NCBI RefSeq assembly: GCF_042682685.1
Contig: NZ_JBHUHX010000016.1
Location: 314,003 to 378,002 of the forward strand
DNA from: Imhoffiella fuscus
GTDB taxonomy: Bacteria > Pseudomonadota > Gammaproteobacteria > Chromatiales > Chromatiaceae
DNA: 64,000 nt
Direction: 5' to 3'
In this document: positions 18,228-27,394 of the stretch, in pieces
Numbering within the stretch: the first letter of the stretch is position 1
Layout: every line of letters begins with the position of its first letter
Position numbers and translations under genes: made by a program
The notes under the pieces: model-generated
What the model was told of the DNA's origin: nothing
Databases searched by the model: none
The model's input: only the letters and a program-made list of their open reading frames with translations

Positions 18228-19187
18228 GTGAGTTTGTCCGAGTTCGATCTGATTCGTGCCTGTTTCACCGATGTCGGCCCCTGTCGTTCCGACGTGGGGC
18301 TCGGCGTTGGCGACGACTGCGCGTTGCTGGAGATTCCGGCGGGCCAGTCGCTCGCCGTCAGCATGGATACGCTGGTCGCGGGCACCCATTTCTTTTCCGA
18401 CTGCGATCCGGCGGCCGTGGGATACAAATCGCTCGCTGTCGGGCTGAGCGACCTTGCCGCCATGGGTGCCGAACCGGCTTGGTCGACCTTGGCGGTGACC
18501 TTGCCGCAGGTCGATTCGGACTGGGTGTGCGAATTCGCCACGGGGTATTCCCGGCTCTCGAAGGCCTATGGCATGCGTCTGGTCGGGGGCGATACCACGC
18601 GTGGTCCATTGAGCGTGACCGTTCAGGTCCACGGCTTCGTGCCCTCGAACGCGGCGGTGCGTCGTGGCGGCGCGCGCGTGGGCGATCTGGTCTGCGTCAC
18701 TGGAACCCTTGGCGATGCGGGCCTGGCCTTGCGTCACCTGCTTGCGGGCGAGTCGGTCGATCCCAGCCTGCGGCGCCGGCTCGAATATCCGACCCCAAGG
18801 GTCGAGCTTGGCCGGCGTCTGCGTGGTCTCGCGACCGCAATGATCGACGTCTCGGACGGCTTGGCTGCGGATCTGGGGCACATCCTCGATGCGTCCAGGG
18901 TTGCGGCCGAGATCGATTTGACGAAGCTGCCGCTGTCGCCTCAGGTTGCCGATGCCGTGTCCGAATCATCGGATTGGGGGTTGCCCCTGGCGTCCGGCGA
19001 CGACTACGAGCTCTGTTTCTGTCTGCCAGCCGAGCGGCTCATGCAGGTCCAGGGGTTTGCCGCCTCCTTGGGATGTCCCGTCGCCCAGATCGGGGCGATT
19101 CGGGCAGGCTCCGGCCTGACCTGCCGCCTCCCAGGCGGGGATATCTGGCCCCTTGCTCAGGTTGGTTACGATCATTTTCTCCAATAG
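18228..19187 (+). CDS. thiL: Thiamine-monophosphate kinase
   Basis: 319 residues from a GTG at 18228. VGDDCALLEI, SMDTLVAGTHFF, VGLSDLAAMGAEP and MRLVGGDTTRG are the metal and ATP sites of the PurM/ThiL fold; SGDDYELCF lies in the C-terminal part. It phosphorylates thiamine monophosphate to the active diphosphate. It ends the rib-nusB-thiL run; no pgpA follows, unlike in many relatives. Confidence 0.95.
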   Translation: MSLSEFDLIRACFTDVGPCRSDVGLGVGDDCALLEIPAGQSLAVSMDTLVAGTHFFSDCDPAAVGYKSLAVGLSDLAAMGAEPAWSTLAVTLPQVDSDWVCEFATGYSRLSKAYGMRLVGGDTTRGPLSVTVQVHGFVPSNAAVRRGGARVGDLVCVTGTLGDAGLALRHLLAGESVDPSLRRRLEYPTPRVELGRRLRGLATAMIDVSDGLAADLGHILDASRVAAEIDLTKLPLSPQVADAVSESSDWGLPLASGDDYELCFCLPAERLMQVQGFAASLGCPVAQIGAIRAGSGLTCRLPGGDIWPLAQVGYDHFLQ

Positions 19188-19400
19188 GACGAGTGACGGG
19201 CCTCTCACCCTCCAGTCCTTCACGATGCGCTTCTGATTTTTCCTGACGCGTCTTTTGCTATCGATTCGGTTTCCTATGTCCGATTCCTGAATCCTTTTCT
19301 CTCCGCTTGGATCGTTCAGGCGTGGCCCGATCCGCGATCGTTTCGGGTCTCGCCTTCGTATCCGTGTTCCGATCTTTGCGATCTTTTAGATGCGTTTCTG

Positions 19401-19420
19401 GCTCACCGCTTGCGGTGAGC
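19401..19420. repeat. Perfect 20-base inverted repeat upstream of the PIG-L-like gene
   Basis: Two nine-base arms (GCTCACCGC and its complement) are separated by TT, 23 bases before the ATG at 19443. No T-run follows on either strand, so it is not a classical terminator for thiL. It could be an operator for the following gene or a hairpin in its leader. Confidence 0.5.
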
Positions 19421-19442
19421 GCGCCAATACCGACCGACTCCC

Positions 19443-20210
19443 ATGCCATCGACCGACGAACGTTTCGACGACGGGGCTACGCTCCTCGTTTTCGCCCATC
19501 AAGACGACGATTTGCTCTGGATGCAGCCCTTTCAGGATTCCGCCGCCACGCTGCTGCTCGCGGCAGCTCCCCCGGCGCCGGCCCATGCCTGCGTGGTGGC
19601 CCAGCATTCGAAATCCTATCGAGACCGATGGCGCAGCCTCTTTGCCGGCACGGCGACGGACCAGGAATGGTTGGACAGCTTTGGGTTGCTCGATCGTTGC
19701 GAGCGCGAGAAGGACTGGAATTACGAGCGGATTCTCTCGGCGGTCGAGCCTTGGGTAGCCAAGCCCGAATTCGCTCGGATCGTGACCCACAACAACTGGG
19801 GCGAGTACGGACATGTCCACCACCGCTGGGTGAACCGAGCGGTCAGAGAGGCCGCCGCGCGACATGGAAAGGACGTTTGGGCGCTCAACACGGTGGTCAT
19901 CTTTCACGAGGGCGAGGCGGTTTATCTCGATCTCGGCGACTGGCATCTGCCGGCATTCCGCGCCACGTTTTCCCAGGATGCCTTCTACGCGATTCGCGGC
20001 ATCTACCAGCGCACCGAGTTCGATGCCAATCCGGCAGGGCTGGATACCTGGTCCTGGTTCGATGGTGAGGATCAATATCCGCACGGTGAGCGAACCTTCG
20101 TCAAAATCGTCGACCGAGGCGTCGATCAGACACAGTCTAATGTGTTGGTCCAAAAAGCTGTTTCCGCGCTCGAACGGGTGGTTCCCGTCCGCGAAGCCTG
20201 CACCTGTTGA
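19443..20210 (+). CDS. PIG-L/LmbE-family deacetylase-like protein
   Basis: 255 residues. Near the N-terminus VFAHQDDDLLWMQP replaces the AHPDDE motif of PIG-L/LmbE zinc deacetylases, and NNWGEYGHVHHRWV replaces GEYGHPDH, so the zinc ligands His-Asp-Asp and His are plausibly kept. Family members remove acetyl groups from N-acetylglucosamine-linked substrates. No signal peptide, so it should act in the cytoplasm. The stop overlaps an upstream TTG of the next gene, which encodes an SGNH-like protein; the two may act on one glycan. The substitutions leave some doubt about activity. Confidence 0.72.
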   Translation: MPSTDERFDDGATLLVFAHQDDDLLWMQPFQDSAATLLLAAAPPAPAHACVVAQHSKSYRDRWRSLFAGTATDQEWLDSFGLLDRCEREKDWNYERILSAVEPWVAKPEFARIVTHNNWGEYGHVHHRWVNRAVREAAARHGKDVWALNTVVIFHEGEAVYLDLGDWHLPAFRATFSQDAFYAIRGIYQRTEFDANPAGLDTWSWFDGEDQYPHGERTFVKIVDRGVDQTQSNVLVQKAVSALERVVPVREACTC

Positions 20211-20224
20211 TCACTGGAATCCAC

Positions 20225-21364
20225 ATGGCCCGCAAACTGTTTCTCTATGGCTTTCTCGTCCTCTTTCTGCTGGGGACGATCGAACTCATGAGCTTCGGCG
20301 TCTTCCGCCTCTTTCAGGATCGCTTCACCTTCCTGGATACGGAACTCTATCGTCTCCCCAAGGCCGATCTTCCGCTTGCCGAACAGCATTTCGACGCGCG
20401 TCTGGGTTGGAGCGAGCATTATTCGACGCCTCAGGGCGAGCGCCCACTGGCAAGAGCCTACGGCAAGGCCTTGGTGTCGGCCTATGGCGATTCCTATACC
20501 CATTGCGACGAGGTGGAGGACGATCAGACCTGGGAAACCTTCCTTGCCGATGAAACAGGCTCGGATGTCTTCAATTACGGCGTCGGCGGCTTCGGGACCG
20601 GACAGGCCTATCTCCGGTTCAAGGACGAGTTCCCCGCCCATCGCACGCCGGTGGTCACGCTCGGTCTGATCACGGAGAACATCAACCGCACGGTCAACGT
20701 CTATCGACCCTACTACTACCCGGGCACCCAGCTCCACTTCACCAAGCCCCGATTCATCCAACGCGACGGCGAGCTGGCCCTGTTGGAGAATCCCATCCAG
20801 GATAAGTCCGATCTGCCCAATCTGATGGACGACGCCTTCCTGCGCTCCGCTGGCAAGCATGACTGGTGGTTCAATCGCGACGAGTATCCGGTTCTGGGCT
20901 TTCCATACAGCGCCATTCTCCTGAATCAGCGCATCTGGAAGGAGGCCATCTCCGGCAAGATGGAACGGCCGGTGACGGACATGAACCCTCGACCCTGGGC
21001 GGAGCTCTGGGAGCAGGAGGAGCCGCGCTCGCTCATGTTCGCCATCTTCGACCGCTTCTTTGTCGATGCACGCGAACAGGAGGCGCGTCCATTGCTGCTG
21101 GTTCTACCGCAGCGGGAGGAGGTTCAGGAAATGCTGCGTACCGGTCGCCTGCCCAGCGCGGTCCGGCACATCATCGATCATTGCGAGGCCGGTTCGCTCG
21201 ACTGCATCGAGATGGTCTCGCTCTTCGCCAAGCACGTGCAGACCAATGGGCCGGAATCGCTCGACGGACTCTTCCTGCGCGCGCATGTCTCGCCAGAAGG
21301 CAATCGACTGATCGCCCAGCGCATCGCCGTTTGGCTGCGCGATCGGAATCTGATCGACCCCTAA
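20225..21364 (+). CDS. SGNH/GDSL-hydrolase-like protein with N-terminal membrane anchor
   Basis: 379 residues. An uncleaved-type signal anchor (LFLYGFLVLFLLGTIELMSFGVF) is followed by an exported domain. SAYGDSYTHCDEV is block I with the nucleophile serine, GVGGFGTGQAYL holds the block II glycine, GLITENINR resembles block III, and HVSPEGNRLIAQ near the end supplies the block V histidine. Proteins of this type often acetylate or deacetylate cell-surface polysaccharides. The ATG at 20225 is preferred; a TTG at 20207 overlaps the stop of the preceding gene. Function is inferred from motifs only. Confidence 0.65.
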   Translation: MARKLFLYGFLVLFLLGTIELMSFGVFRLFQDRFTFLDTELYRLPKADLPLAEQHFDARLGWSEHYSTPQGERPLARAYGKALVSAYGDSYTHCDEVEDDQTWETFLADETGSDVFNYGVGGFGTGQAYLRFKDEFPAHRTPVVTLGLITENINRTVNVYRPYYYPGTQLHFTKPRFIQRDGELALLENPIQDKSDLPNLMDDAFLRSAGKHDWWFNRDEYPVLGFPYSAILLNQRIWKEAISGKMERPVTDMNPRPWAELWEQEEPRSLMFAIFDRFFVDAREQEARPLLLVLPQREEVQEMLRTGRLPSAVRHIIDHCEAGSLDCIEMVSLFAKHVQTNGPESLDGLFLRAHVSPEGNRLIAQRIAVWLRDRNLIDP

Positions 21365-21406
21365 CCCGGGGCGACGTTCGGTCATGCCTGTCCGCGAGGT
21401 TGCTCC

Positions 21407-21862
21407 CTACGGGGCGGTTGGTGTGTCGATGAGCTGTGCGACGGCTGTCAGCATCTGGTCGAGCGCGGATTCGGCGATGGGCGTGAGCTGGTAGCTGGCG
21501 TAATCGAGCGAGGCGACGCCGGCGGAGATGAGATAGCTTTCGGGGGCATGGCCGTAGAGGCTCTGGCACCAGGCGAGCAACTCGCGCGGGTCGAGGAAAT
21601 GGGCCATGGTCGAGACGGCGGCGGCATCCGGTTCGAGTCGTCGGCAGTTGACCGCCCCTGGTTCCACGTCTACGGCGGCATCGAGGAAGATCACTCGATC
21701 CGTGTCCATGAGGTCGGCGACCAGTTCCGCCGTCAGAATATGGCGGGAGATGACCGCCACATGCTCAGGCAGCTCGGTATTCTCCAGCCGATCTGCGGCC
21801 AGCGGTCCCAGTGCGTCGTCGCCTCGGATCGGGCTGCCGTAGCCGATGATGAGTGTCTTCAC
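21407..21862 (-). CDS. hoxW: Hydrogenase maturation endopeptidase HoxW
   Basis: 151 residues of the HyaD/HybD/HoxW protease family. The opening LIIGYGSPIRGDDALGPLAADRLE contains the first nickel-sensing acid, and VIFLDAAVDVEPG the second; the histidine-bearing MAHFLDPRELL follows. It cuts the C-terminal tail of HoxH once nickel is inserted. It begins five bases after hoxH and is the last gene of the hox operon, so its substrate is the adjacent product. Confidence 0.93.
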   Translation of the reverse strand: MKTLIIGYGSPIRGDDALGPLAADRLENTELPEHVAVISRHILTAELVADLMDTDRVIFLDAAVDVEPGAVNCRRLEPDAAAVSTMAHFLDPRELLAWCQSLYGHAPESYLISAGVASLDYASYQLTPIAESALDQMLTAVAQLIDTPTAP

Positions 21863-21867
21863 GGCGC

Positions 21868-23295
21868 TCAGTCTCGGTTGAGCGTGTCGACCACACGCCC
21901 GGCTCGGTCGACCAGTTCGATGCGCAGCGGCATCTGGCCGAAGGCGTGCGAGGCGCAGGATAGGCAGGGGTCGAAACAGCGGATGACCGCCTCGACGCGA
22001 TTCAGCATGCCCTCCTGCAGGTTGTTGCCGTCGACGTAGGCATCGGCGACCTGGCGGATGGCCTGATTCATGGCCAGGTTGTTGTGCCCGGTGGCGATGA
22101 CGAGGTTGACCCAGGTGATGAGCCCGTCGTCGTCGATCCGGTAATGATGGATGAGCGTCCCGCGCGGTGCCTCGGAGACGCCGATGCCTTCCGAGCGGTT
22201 GCTGCGCGCGCGTGCCCGCACCCGGCTATCCAAGATGGCGGGATCCTTGAGTAGACGCTCCATCATCTCCAGTCCGAAGATGATCTCGACCAGCCGCGCA
22301 TAGTGATAGTGGAAGCTGCTGGCGATGGGGCCGGATTCCTGGAGCATGTGGAACTCGGCCAGTGCGACGTCGGCATAGGGCGTGCCGCAGGCGTTGGCGT
22401 TGTTGAGCCGGGCGAGGGGTCCGACCCGATAGATCCCCTGGGGATAGCCGTGCGGCTTGTAATAGGGGAACTTCATATAGCTGAAGTCCTCGACCGCCTC
22501 GCCGATCAGGCGCTCGTAGTCCTCCGGAGGAACCATATCTTCAAGGATGCGCCCCTGGGCATCCTTGAGCCGAAACAGCCCGTCGTAGTGCTCCAGATCG
22601 CCCTTGGGCGTCACCAGGCTCAGGAACATGGTCGGTTGGTTGCCGAAGTGGTTCGCCTCGTCCAGGAACTTGGGGACCAGCGTCTTGAAGAAGGCGTAGG
22701 TCCGCTTGGCGATCTCCAGCCCTTCCGGCAGGAGCTTGAGCATGGCGTCGCGCTTTTCCTGCGACAGCGGTTCGTTGACGCCGCCCGGGACGACCCAGGT
22801 CGGATGGATCTTCTTGCCCCCGAGCATTTCGATGACGGTCTGGCCGATCTGGCGCAGACGGATGCCGTCCTTGGCGAGCGCTGGGTCCTGACGCATCACG
22901 CCAAAGATGTTGCGCGAGGCGGGATCGGCATCCCAGCCCATGAGCAGGTCGGGCGATGAAAGATGGAAGAAGGAGAGTGCATGCGACTGGACCAGCTGGG
23001 CCAGATTCATGATCCGGCGCAGCTTCTCGCCGGTCGGTGGGATGCTGACCGAGAGCAGGTGGTCGCAGGCCTTGTTCGAGGCGAGCAGGTGGCTGACCGG
23101 GCAGATGCCGCAGGTTCGCGCGGTCAGGGCCGGCATCTCGCGGTAGGGGCGACCCTCGCAGAACTTCTCGAATCCGCGAAACTGGGTGAGGTGGAATTTG
23201 GCGTCTTCCACTTCGCCGCCGTCACCGAGTTGAAGGGTGATGCGCGCATGCCCCTCGATGCGGGTCACTGGTTCGATCGTGAGGGTTCGGCTCAT
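21868..23295 (-). CDS. hoxH: NAD-reducing [NiFe]-hydrogenase large subunit HoxH
   Basis: 475 residues. Nickel ligands are in RTCGICPVSH (Cys62, Cys65) and DPCLSCASH (about 444-450), with RIEGH near the N-terminus. After the histidine of CASH come 25 residues beginning AFGQMPL, the tail removed by HoxW. It is the catalytic subunit of a group 3d bidirectional hydrogenase. The ATG at 23295 is chosen since AAGGGG lies before it; a start at 23316 has no such site. An unknown ORF separates it from hoxY. Confidence 0.96.
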   Translation of the reverse strand: MSRTLTIEPVTRIEGHARITLQLGDGGEVEDAKFHLTQFRGFEKFCEGRPYREMPALTARTCGICPVSHLLASNKACDHLLSVSIPPTGEKLRRIMNLAQLVQSHALSFFHLSSPDLLMGWDADPASRNIFGVMRQDPALAKDGIRLRQIGQTVIEMLGGKKIHPTWVVPGGVNEPLSQEKRDAMLKLLPEGLEIAKRTYAFFKTLVPKFLDEANHFGNQPTMFLSLVTPKGDLEHYDGLFRLKDAQGRILEDMVPPEDYERLIGEAVEDFSYMKFPYYKPHGYPQGIYRVGPLARLNNANACGTPYADVALAEFHMLQESGPIASSFHYHYARLVEIIFGLEMMERLLKDPAILDSRVRARARSNRSEGIGVSEAPRGTLIHHYRIDDDGLITWVNLVIATGHNNLAMNQAIRQVADAYVDGNNLQEGMLNRVEAVIRCFDPCLSCASHAFGQMPLRIELVDRAGRVVDTLNRD

Positions 23296-23349
23296 GGATT
23301 CGGCCCCTTGTTGCATGACGATGAAGTCGATTGCTGCCGCGTTGAAGGG

Positions 23350-23637
23350 TCAGCCGTCGCTGGCCTTTTCTTCGTTTTCCAACGCCTTGGTCGTGATCTC
23401 GTGATAGAGATGAACGAGTCTGGCGATGATATCGTGCAGCTCGGGATGTTTCTCCCATGTGTGCTGCTGGCTCTGGGTGAAGTCGAACACCTCCTGCAGA
23501 AACTGGATGTCGAAGCTATCGAGGCGTTCGCCTTGGTCCACCTTCTCCTTGAGGTCGAGCGCCCGTGGCAGGCGTTGGGTGCGCATTCGATCCAATATGG
23601 CGACGATGACGCCTGCCTCTACTTGTGAGTCGCTCAA
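23350..23637 (-). CDS. Small hypothetical protein between hoxY and hoxH
   Basis: 95 residues, acidic and helical, with no cysteine and no membrane segment (SQVEAGVIVAILDRMRTQRLPRAL...FLQEVFDFTQSQQHTWEKHPELHDIIARLVHLYHEITTKALENE). I do not recognise it. A TTG at 23637 with GGAG nine bases upstream is the best start; another TTG at 23685 overlaps the hoxY stop but has poor spacing. Its place inside the operon suggests a hydrogenase-specific accessory or assembly role, but this is inference. Confidence 0.75.
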   Translation of the reverse strand: MSDSQVEAGVIVAILDRMRTQRLPRALDLKEKVDQGERLDSFDIQFLQEVFDFTQSQQHTWEKHPELHDIIARLVHLYHEITTKALENEEKASDG

Positions 23638-23681
23638 CGTGGTTGTCTCCGGTTGTCTTCTTGTGATGGTGGTCTTGTGAG

Positions 23682-24224
23682 TCAAGCTCCGAACCGGGTG
23701 ACCTGGCTGGGATCGGGGGTGCGACCCTCGATCAGTTCGCTCAAGACATACCAGATTGCGTCGGCGTGTGGCGGGCAGCCCGGCACGAAGAGATCGACTG
23801 CGACCACCCCATGGATGGGTTTGACGGTGCCAAGCAGGGCCGGAACCCCGCGCACCGGGATCTGGGGCTGCAGGGTGACGTTCTCGCGATAGGCCCGATC
23901 CATGACACCGGCGAGTTTGAAATGGTTCCGCATGGAGGGGACATTGCCGTTGACGGCGCAGTCGCCGAGACTGATGAGCAGTTTGCAGTGTTGGCGAAAC
24001 ATCTTCGCCTTCTCCAAATCGTCCTCGGAGCTGACGGAGCCCTCCAGGATGCCGACGTCTACCTGTTCGGGGAGCTCCTTGGTATCGACCAACGGGCTGT
24101 AGACGATATCGACCTGTTCGGCGAGCGCGATCAGGCGCTCGTCCATGTCGAGAAAGGACATGTGGCAGCCCGAGCAGCCGTCGAGCCAGGTGGTGGCGAC
24201 CGTGATCTTGCGCTCATTGCTCAT
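23682..24224 (-). CDS. hoxY: NAD-reducing hydrogenase small subunit HoxY
   Basis: 180 residues. WLDGCSGCHMSFLD, LGDCAVNGNVPSMRN and VPGCPPHADAIW supply the four cysteines of the proximal [4Fe-4S] cluster; there is no signal peptide or C-terminal cluster domain, as expected for a cytoplasmic group 3d enzyme. Its ATGA overlaps hoxU. It passes electrons from HoxH to the diaphorase HoxEFU. Confidence 0.96.
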   Translation of the reverse strand: MSNERKITVATTWLDGCSGCHMSFLDMDERLIALAEQVDIVYSPLVDTKELPEQVDVGILEGSVSSEDDLEKAKMFRQHCKLLISLGDCAVNGNVPSMRNHFKLAGVMDRAYRENVTLQPQIPVRGVPALLGTVKPIHGVVAVDLFVPGCPPHADAIWYVLSELIEGRTPDPSQVTRFGA

Positions 24225-24952
24225 CGTGCATGTCTCCGGCGCGCGAGGATCGGCAGGAAGTGCTGGTCCTTGACCATCTCTCCGACCGAGGTCCCCTGTT
24301 TGACGAGCGCCCCGGTGGGGCAAACCTGGACGCATTTGCCGCAGCCGGTGCAGGTCTCGCTTGAACCCCAGGGCAGGGCCAGGTCGGTGATGACGCGGCA
24401 GTCGCTGCCGCGTCCCATGACGTCCCAGGTATGGGCGCCTTCGATCTCGTCGCAGACCCGTACGCAACGGGTGCAAAGGACGCAGCGATTGTGGTCGAGC
24501 CGGAACATCTCGTGCGAGCTGTCCACTGGGTAGGCCGCCTGGCGGTAGGGAACGCGTACATGCTCGACGCCGCAGCGTTGCGCCAGCGACTGGAGCTCGC
24601 AGTGACCGTTGGAGACGCACACCGAGCAAATGTGGTTCCGCTCGGCGAACAGAAGTTCGATGATGGTGCGCCGATAACGCTGCAGCCGCTCGGTGTTGGT
24701 GTGGATGCGCATGCCTTCGGCGACCCGGGTCGAGCAGGCGGCGGTCAACCGGTTCTGACCCTCCAGCTCGACGACGCACAGACGGCAGGCGCCCCAGGTC
24801 GAGAGTCCATCGAGGTAGCAGAGGCTCGGGATGGGAATCTTGTTTTCGCGGCAGACCTCGATGATGGTCTCATCCTCGCGTGCGGACAGATCCAGATCGT
24901 CGATCTTGAGTGTGACGACACGGATGTTCGGCTGGGTGGCTGGTCGCGGCAT
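24221..24952 (-). CDS. hoxU: Hydrogenase diaphorase subunit HoxU (NuoG-like)
   Basis: 243 residues. An N-terminal [2Fe-2S] ferredoxin domain (CYLDGLSTWGACRLC...AACST), the Cys/His-ligated NuoG cluster region (HICSVCVSNGHCELQ) and two [4Fe-4S] sets (CVLCTRCVRVC and CTGCGKCVQVCP) are complete. It links HoxY to the NAD-reducing HoxF. GGAG lies five bases before the ATG. Confidence 0.96.
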   Translation of the reverse strand: MPRPATQPNIRVVTLKIDDLDLSAREDETIIEVCRENKIPIPSLCYLDGLSTWGACRLCVVELEGQNRLTAACSTRVAEGMRIHTNTERLQRYRRTIIELLFAERNHICSVCVSNGHCELQSLAQRCGVEHVRVPYRQAAYPVDSSHEMFRLDHNRCVLCTRCVRVCDEIEGAHTWDVMGRGSDCRVITDLALPWGSSETCTGCGKCVQVCPTGALVKQGTSVGEMVKDQHFLPILARRRHAR

Positions 24953-25015
24953 GGTGGCTCCGTGAAGGGTCGTCGGGTTCGGGTTCGCTGGCGCTAAGGT
25001 TGATGTCGGGCGGCG

Positions 25016-26632
25016 TCAGCTCGTCGGCTGCTGGAGCTTCTCCTCGTACTCGTCGCGGAAGTAGCGCAGCGTGCTGAGGACGGGGTTCGGCGCCGTCTGT
25101 CCCAGGCCGCAGAGACTGGTGGCCTGGACCACCTCGCAGAGTTCCTCCAGCAAGGCCAGGTCGGCCTGGGTGCCCTGAGATTTGGCGATCCTGTCCAAGA
25201 GGCCGTGCATCTGCCAGGTGCCGGTGCGGCAGGGAATGCATTTGCCGCAGGACTCGGTCATGCAGAACTCCATGAAATAGCGGGCCACGTCCACCATGCA
25301 GGAGGTCTCGTCCATGACGATCATGCCGCCCGATCCCATCATGGTGCCGAGCGTCTTGAGACTGTCGTAGTCGACCGGGATGTCGAGATGGTGGTCCGGG
25401 ATGCAGCCGCCGGAGGGGCCGCCGGTCTGGACCGCCTTGAACGACTTGCCGTCGGGGATGCCGCCCCCGATGATCTCGATGATGTCGCGTAGCTTGGTGC
25501 CCATCGGCACCTCGATCAGCCCCGTGTTATGGATCTTTCCAGCCAGCGCGAAGACCTTGGTGCCCTTGGAGCGCTCGGTCCCGATCGCGGCGAACCAGTC
25601 GCCGCCCTCGCGGATGATGGGGGCGATGTTGGCAAAGGTCTCGACGTTGTTGATGAGGGTGGGACAGCCCCAGAGGCCTGACTCGGCCGGGTAGGGCGGG
25701 CGCGGACGCGGCTGGCCGCGCAGACCCTCGATCGAGGCCATGAGGGCGGTCTCCTCGCCGCAGACGAAGGCGCCGGCGCCAAGCCGGATCTCGATCTCGA
25801 AGTTGAACTGGGTGTCGGCGATCTTGTTGCCGAGGAAGCCGGCGCGCTTGGCCTTGCGCAGCGCCGTCTGCAGCCGCTCCACCGCGAGCGGATATTCGGC
25901 CCGGACATAGATGTAGCCCTTGTTGGCCCCGATGGCATAGGCGGCGATCGCCATGCCTTCGAGTACGCGATGGGGGTCGGACTCCAGCACGGCGCGGTCC
26001 ATGAAGGCGCCTGGGTCGCCCTCGTCGGCGTTGCAGATGACGTATTTCTGTCCGGCTGGCATCTTGGCGACGGTCGACCACTTGAGCCCGGTCGGATAGC
26101 CGCCGCCACCACGGCCGCGCAGTCCGCTGGTCGTCACCTCGCGCAGCACGTCCGTCGGCGTCATCTCGCTCAGCGCGCGGACCATCCCGGCGTAGCCGCC
26201 CACGGCGACATAATTCTTGAAGCTGTCCGGATCGATGATCCCCGAGTTCTCCAGCACGATCTTGTGTTGTCGGGCGAAAAAGGGCTGGTCGGTCGGACAT
26301 CGTAGGCGTTCTACCGGCGATCCGCAGACGCTGCCCATGATGTCCGGGGCGTCATTCGGGGTCACGTCGCGATAGAGCAGCGACTCATCGAGACCGCAGT
26401 CCTTGTCGGCGACCGCGACCAGCGGACCGGCCGAGCAGAGCCCCATGCAGCCCACGCCCTTTACCTGGCAGGTTCCGTTGCCGTCGCCGCAGGCATTCTT
26501 GAGCGCGTCCATGACGGCGAGCGAGCCCGAGGACTGACAGCTAGCCGCTACACAGACGCGAACCTCGCGCTGGATGGCGGCCTCTTCGGCGCGGAATTCG
26601 GCGGCCTTTTCGGCGAGATCTTCCAGATGCAT
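25016..26632 (-). CDS. hoxF: Hydrogenase diaphorase subunit HoxF (NADH/FMN-binding, NuoF-like)
   Basis: 538 residues. A thioredoxin-like [2Fe-2S] domain (CVAASCQSSG...CMGLCSAGP) is followed by the NuoF core: GLRGRGGGGYPTGLKW for NADH, CNADEGDPGAFMDR for FMN and ESCGKCIPCRTGTW (about 460) for a [4Fe-4S] cluster, with a further cysteine in TSLCGLGQ. It is the site of NAD+ reduction. The ATG at 26632 lies two bases after the hoxE stop; a longer in-frame start (26650) is inside hoxE and less likely. Confidence 0.96.
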   Translation of the reverse strand: MHLEDLAEKAAEFRAEEAAIQREVRVCVAASCQSSGSLAVMDALKNACGDGNGTCQVKGVGCMGLCSAGPLVAVADKDCGLDESLLYRDVTPNDAPDIMGSVCGSPVERLRCPTDQPFFARQHKIVLENSGIIDPDSFKNYVAVGGYAGMVRALSEMTPTDVLREVTTSGLRGRGGGGYPTGLKWSTVAKMPAGQKYVICNADEGDPGAFMDRAVLESDPHRVLEGMAIAAYAIGANKGYIYVRAEYPLAVERLQTALRKAKRAGFLGNKIADTQFNFEIEIRLGAGAFVCGEETALMASIEGLRGQPRPRPPYPAESGLWGCPTLINNVETFANIAPIIREGGDWFAAIGTERSKGTKVFALAGKIHNTGLIEVPMGTKLRDIIEIIGGGIPDGKSFKAVQTGGPSGGCIPDHHLDIPVDYDSLKTLGTMMGSGGMIVMDETSCMVDVARYFMEFCMTESCGKCIPCRTGTWQMHGLLDRIAKSQGTQADLALLEELCEVVQATSLCGLGQTAPNPVLSTLRYFRDEYEEKLQQPTS

Positions 26633-26633
26633 A

Positions 26634-27128
26634 TCAGTCCAGCTCCTCAAGCTTGGCGGTGAGCGTGTCGGAGGTTTGCTTGCCCAAGACGTCGCCGTTC
26701 AGAACGGCTGCCGGGGCCAGCCCGCAGGCGCCGACGCAGCGTGCCGTGAGTAGCGAGAGACGGTCGTCCTGCGTGGTTTCTCCGGGTCCGATGTCGTGGC
26801 GTGCCCGGATGCCGTCCAGAAGCTCTCCCGCCCCTTTGATGTAGCAGGCCGTGCCGGTGCAGACGACACAGGTGTGACGTCCTTTCGGCTTGAGCATGAA
26901 GATGTGATAGAAGGTAGCGACGCCGAAGACCTTGCTCAACGGTAAATCGAGCGAGGCGGCGACGAAGCGCAGTGAGGTTTCGTCGAGATAGCCGAAGGCG
27001 TCCTGAACGCTGTGCAGCGTCTCGATCAGGGCATGGCCGGCATAGCCGTTGCGGCGCATGGTGGCGTTGACCAGTTTCCAGCGCGTATCGGCGCTGGGCA
27101 ACGGCGGTTTGACTTGCTGCAGCGTCAT
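26634..27128 (-). CDS. hoxE: Hydrogenase diaphorase subunit HoxE (NuoE-like)
   Basis: 164 residues. NuoE-type thioredoxin fold with the four [2Fe-2S] cysteines in CTGTACYIKGAGEL and TARCVGACGLAPA, and GVATFYHIF upstream. HoxE distinguishes the pentameric enzyme from four-subunit forms and may connect it to other electron carriers. ATG at 27128 with GGGAGGTGAC directly upstream is clear; the open frame to 27248 is leader. First gene of the hox operon. Confidence 0.95.
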   Translation of the reverse strand: MTLQQVKPPLPSADTRWKLVNATMRRNGYAGHALIETLHSVQDAFGYLDETSLRFVAASLDLPLSKVFGVATFYHIFMLKPKGRHTCVVCTGTACYIKGAGELLDGIRARHDIGPGETTQDDRLSLLTARCVGACGLAPAAVLNGDVLGKQTSDTLTAKLEELD

Positions 27129-27394
27129 GTCACCTCCCGAGCGGATGATTGCGGTGCCTTGTCGAGCCTTCGCGGTGAGCATGAACCGAGCCCCGCGTTG
27201 GCGGAAATGCTGGATCTTGGGGTCCGGTGAGCGGACACTATGGCGCAAGTGTATGACAGATTCGTGTTCGCGATAGGAGTCGGTCGAGGCCGTTATCGCA
27301 AGCCCGTTTTCCTCCGCCGTCCTTCCGACGGCCGAGCGGCGGCCGCTATACTGCCCCGGTCATCAAGCCCCTTTCTCAACCGACTATCGATACT

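Noticed and set aside
27129..27394. Possible sigma-54 or FNR site upstream of hoxE
   Set aside because: I looked for TGGC-N9-TTGC and TTGAT-N4-ATCAA on both strands and found no acceptable match.
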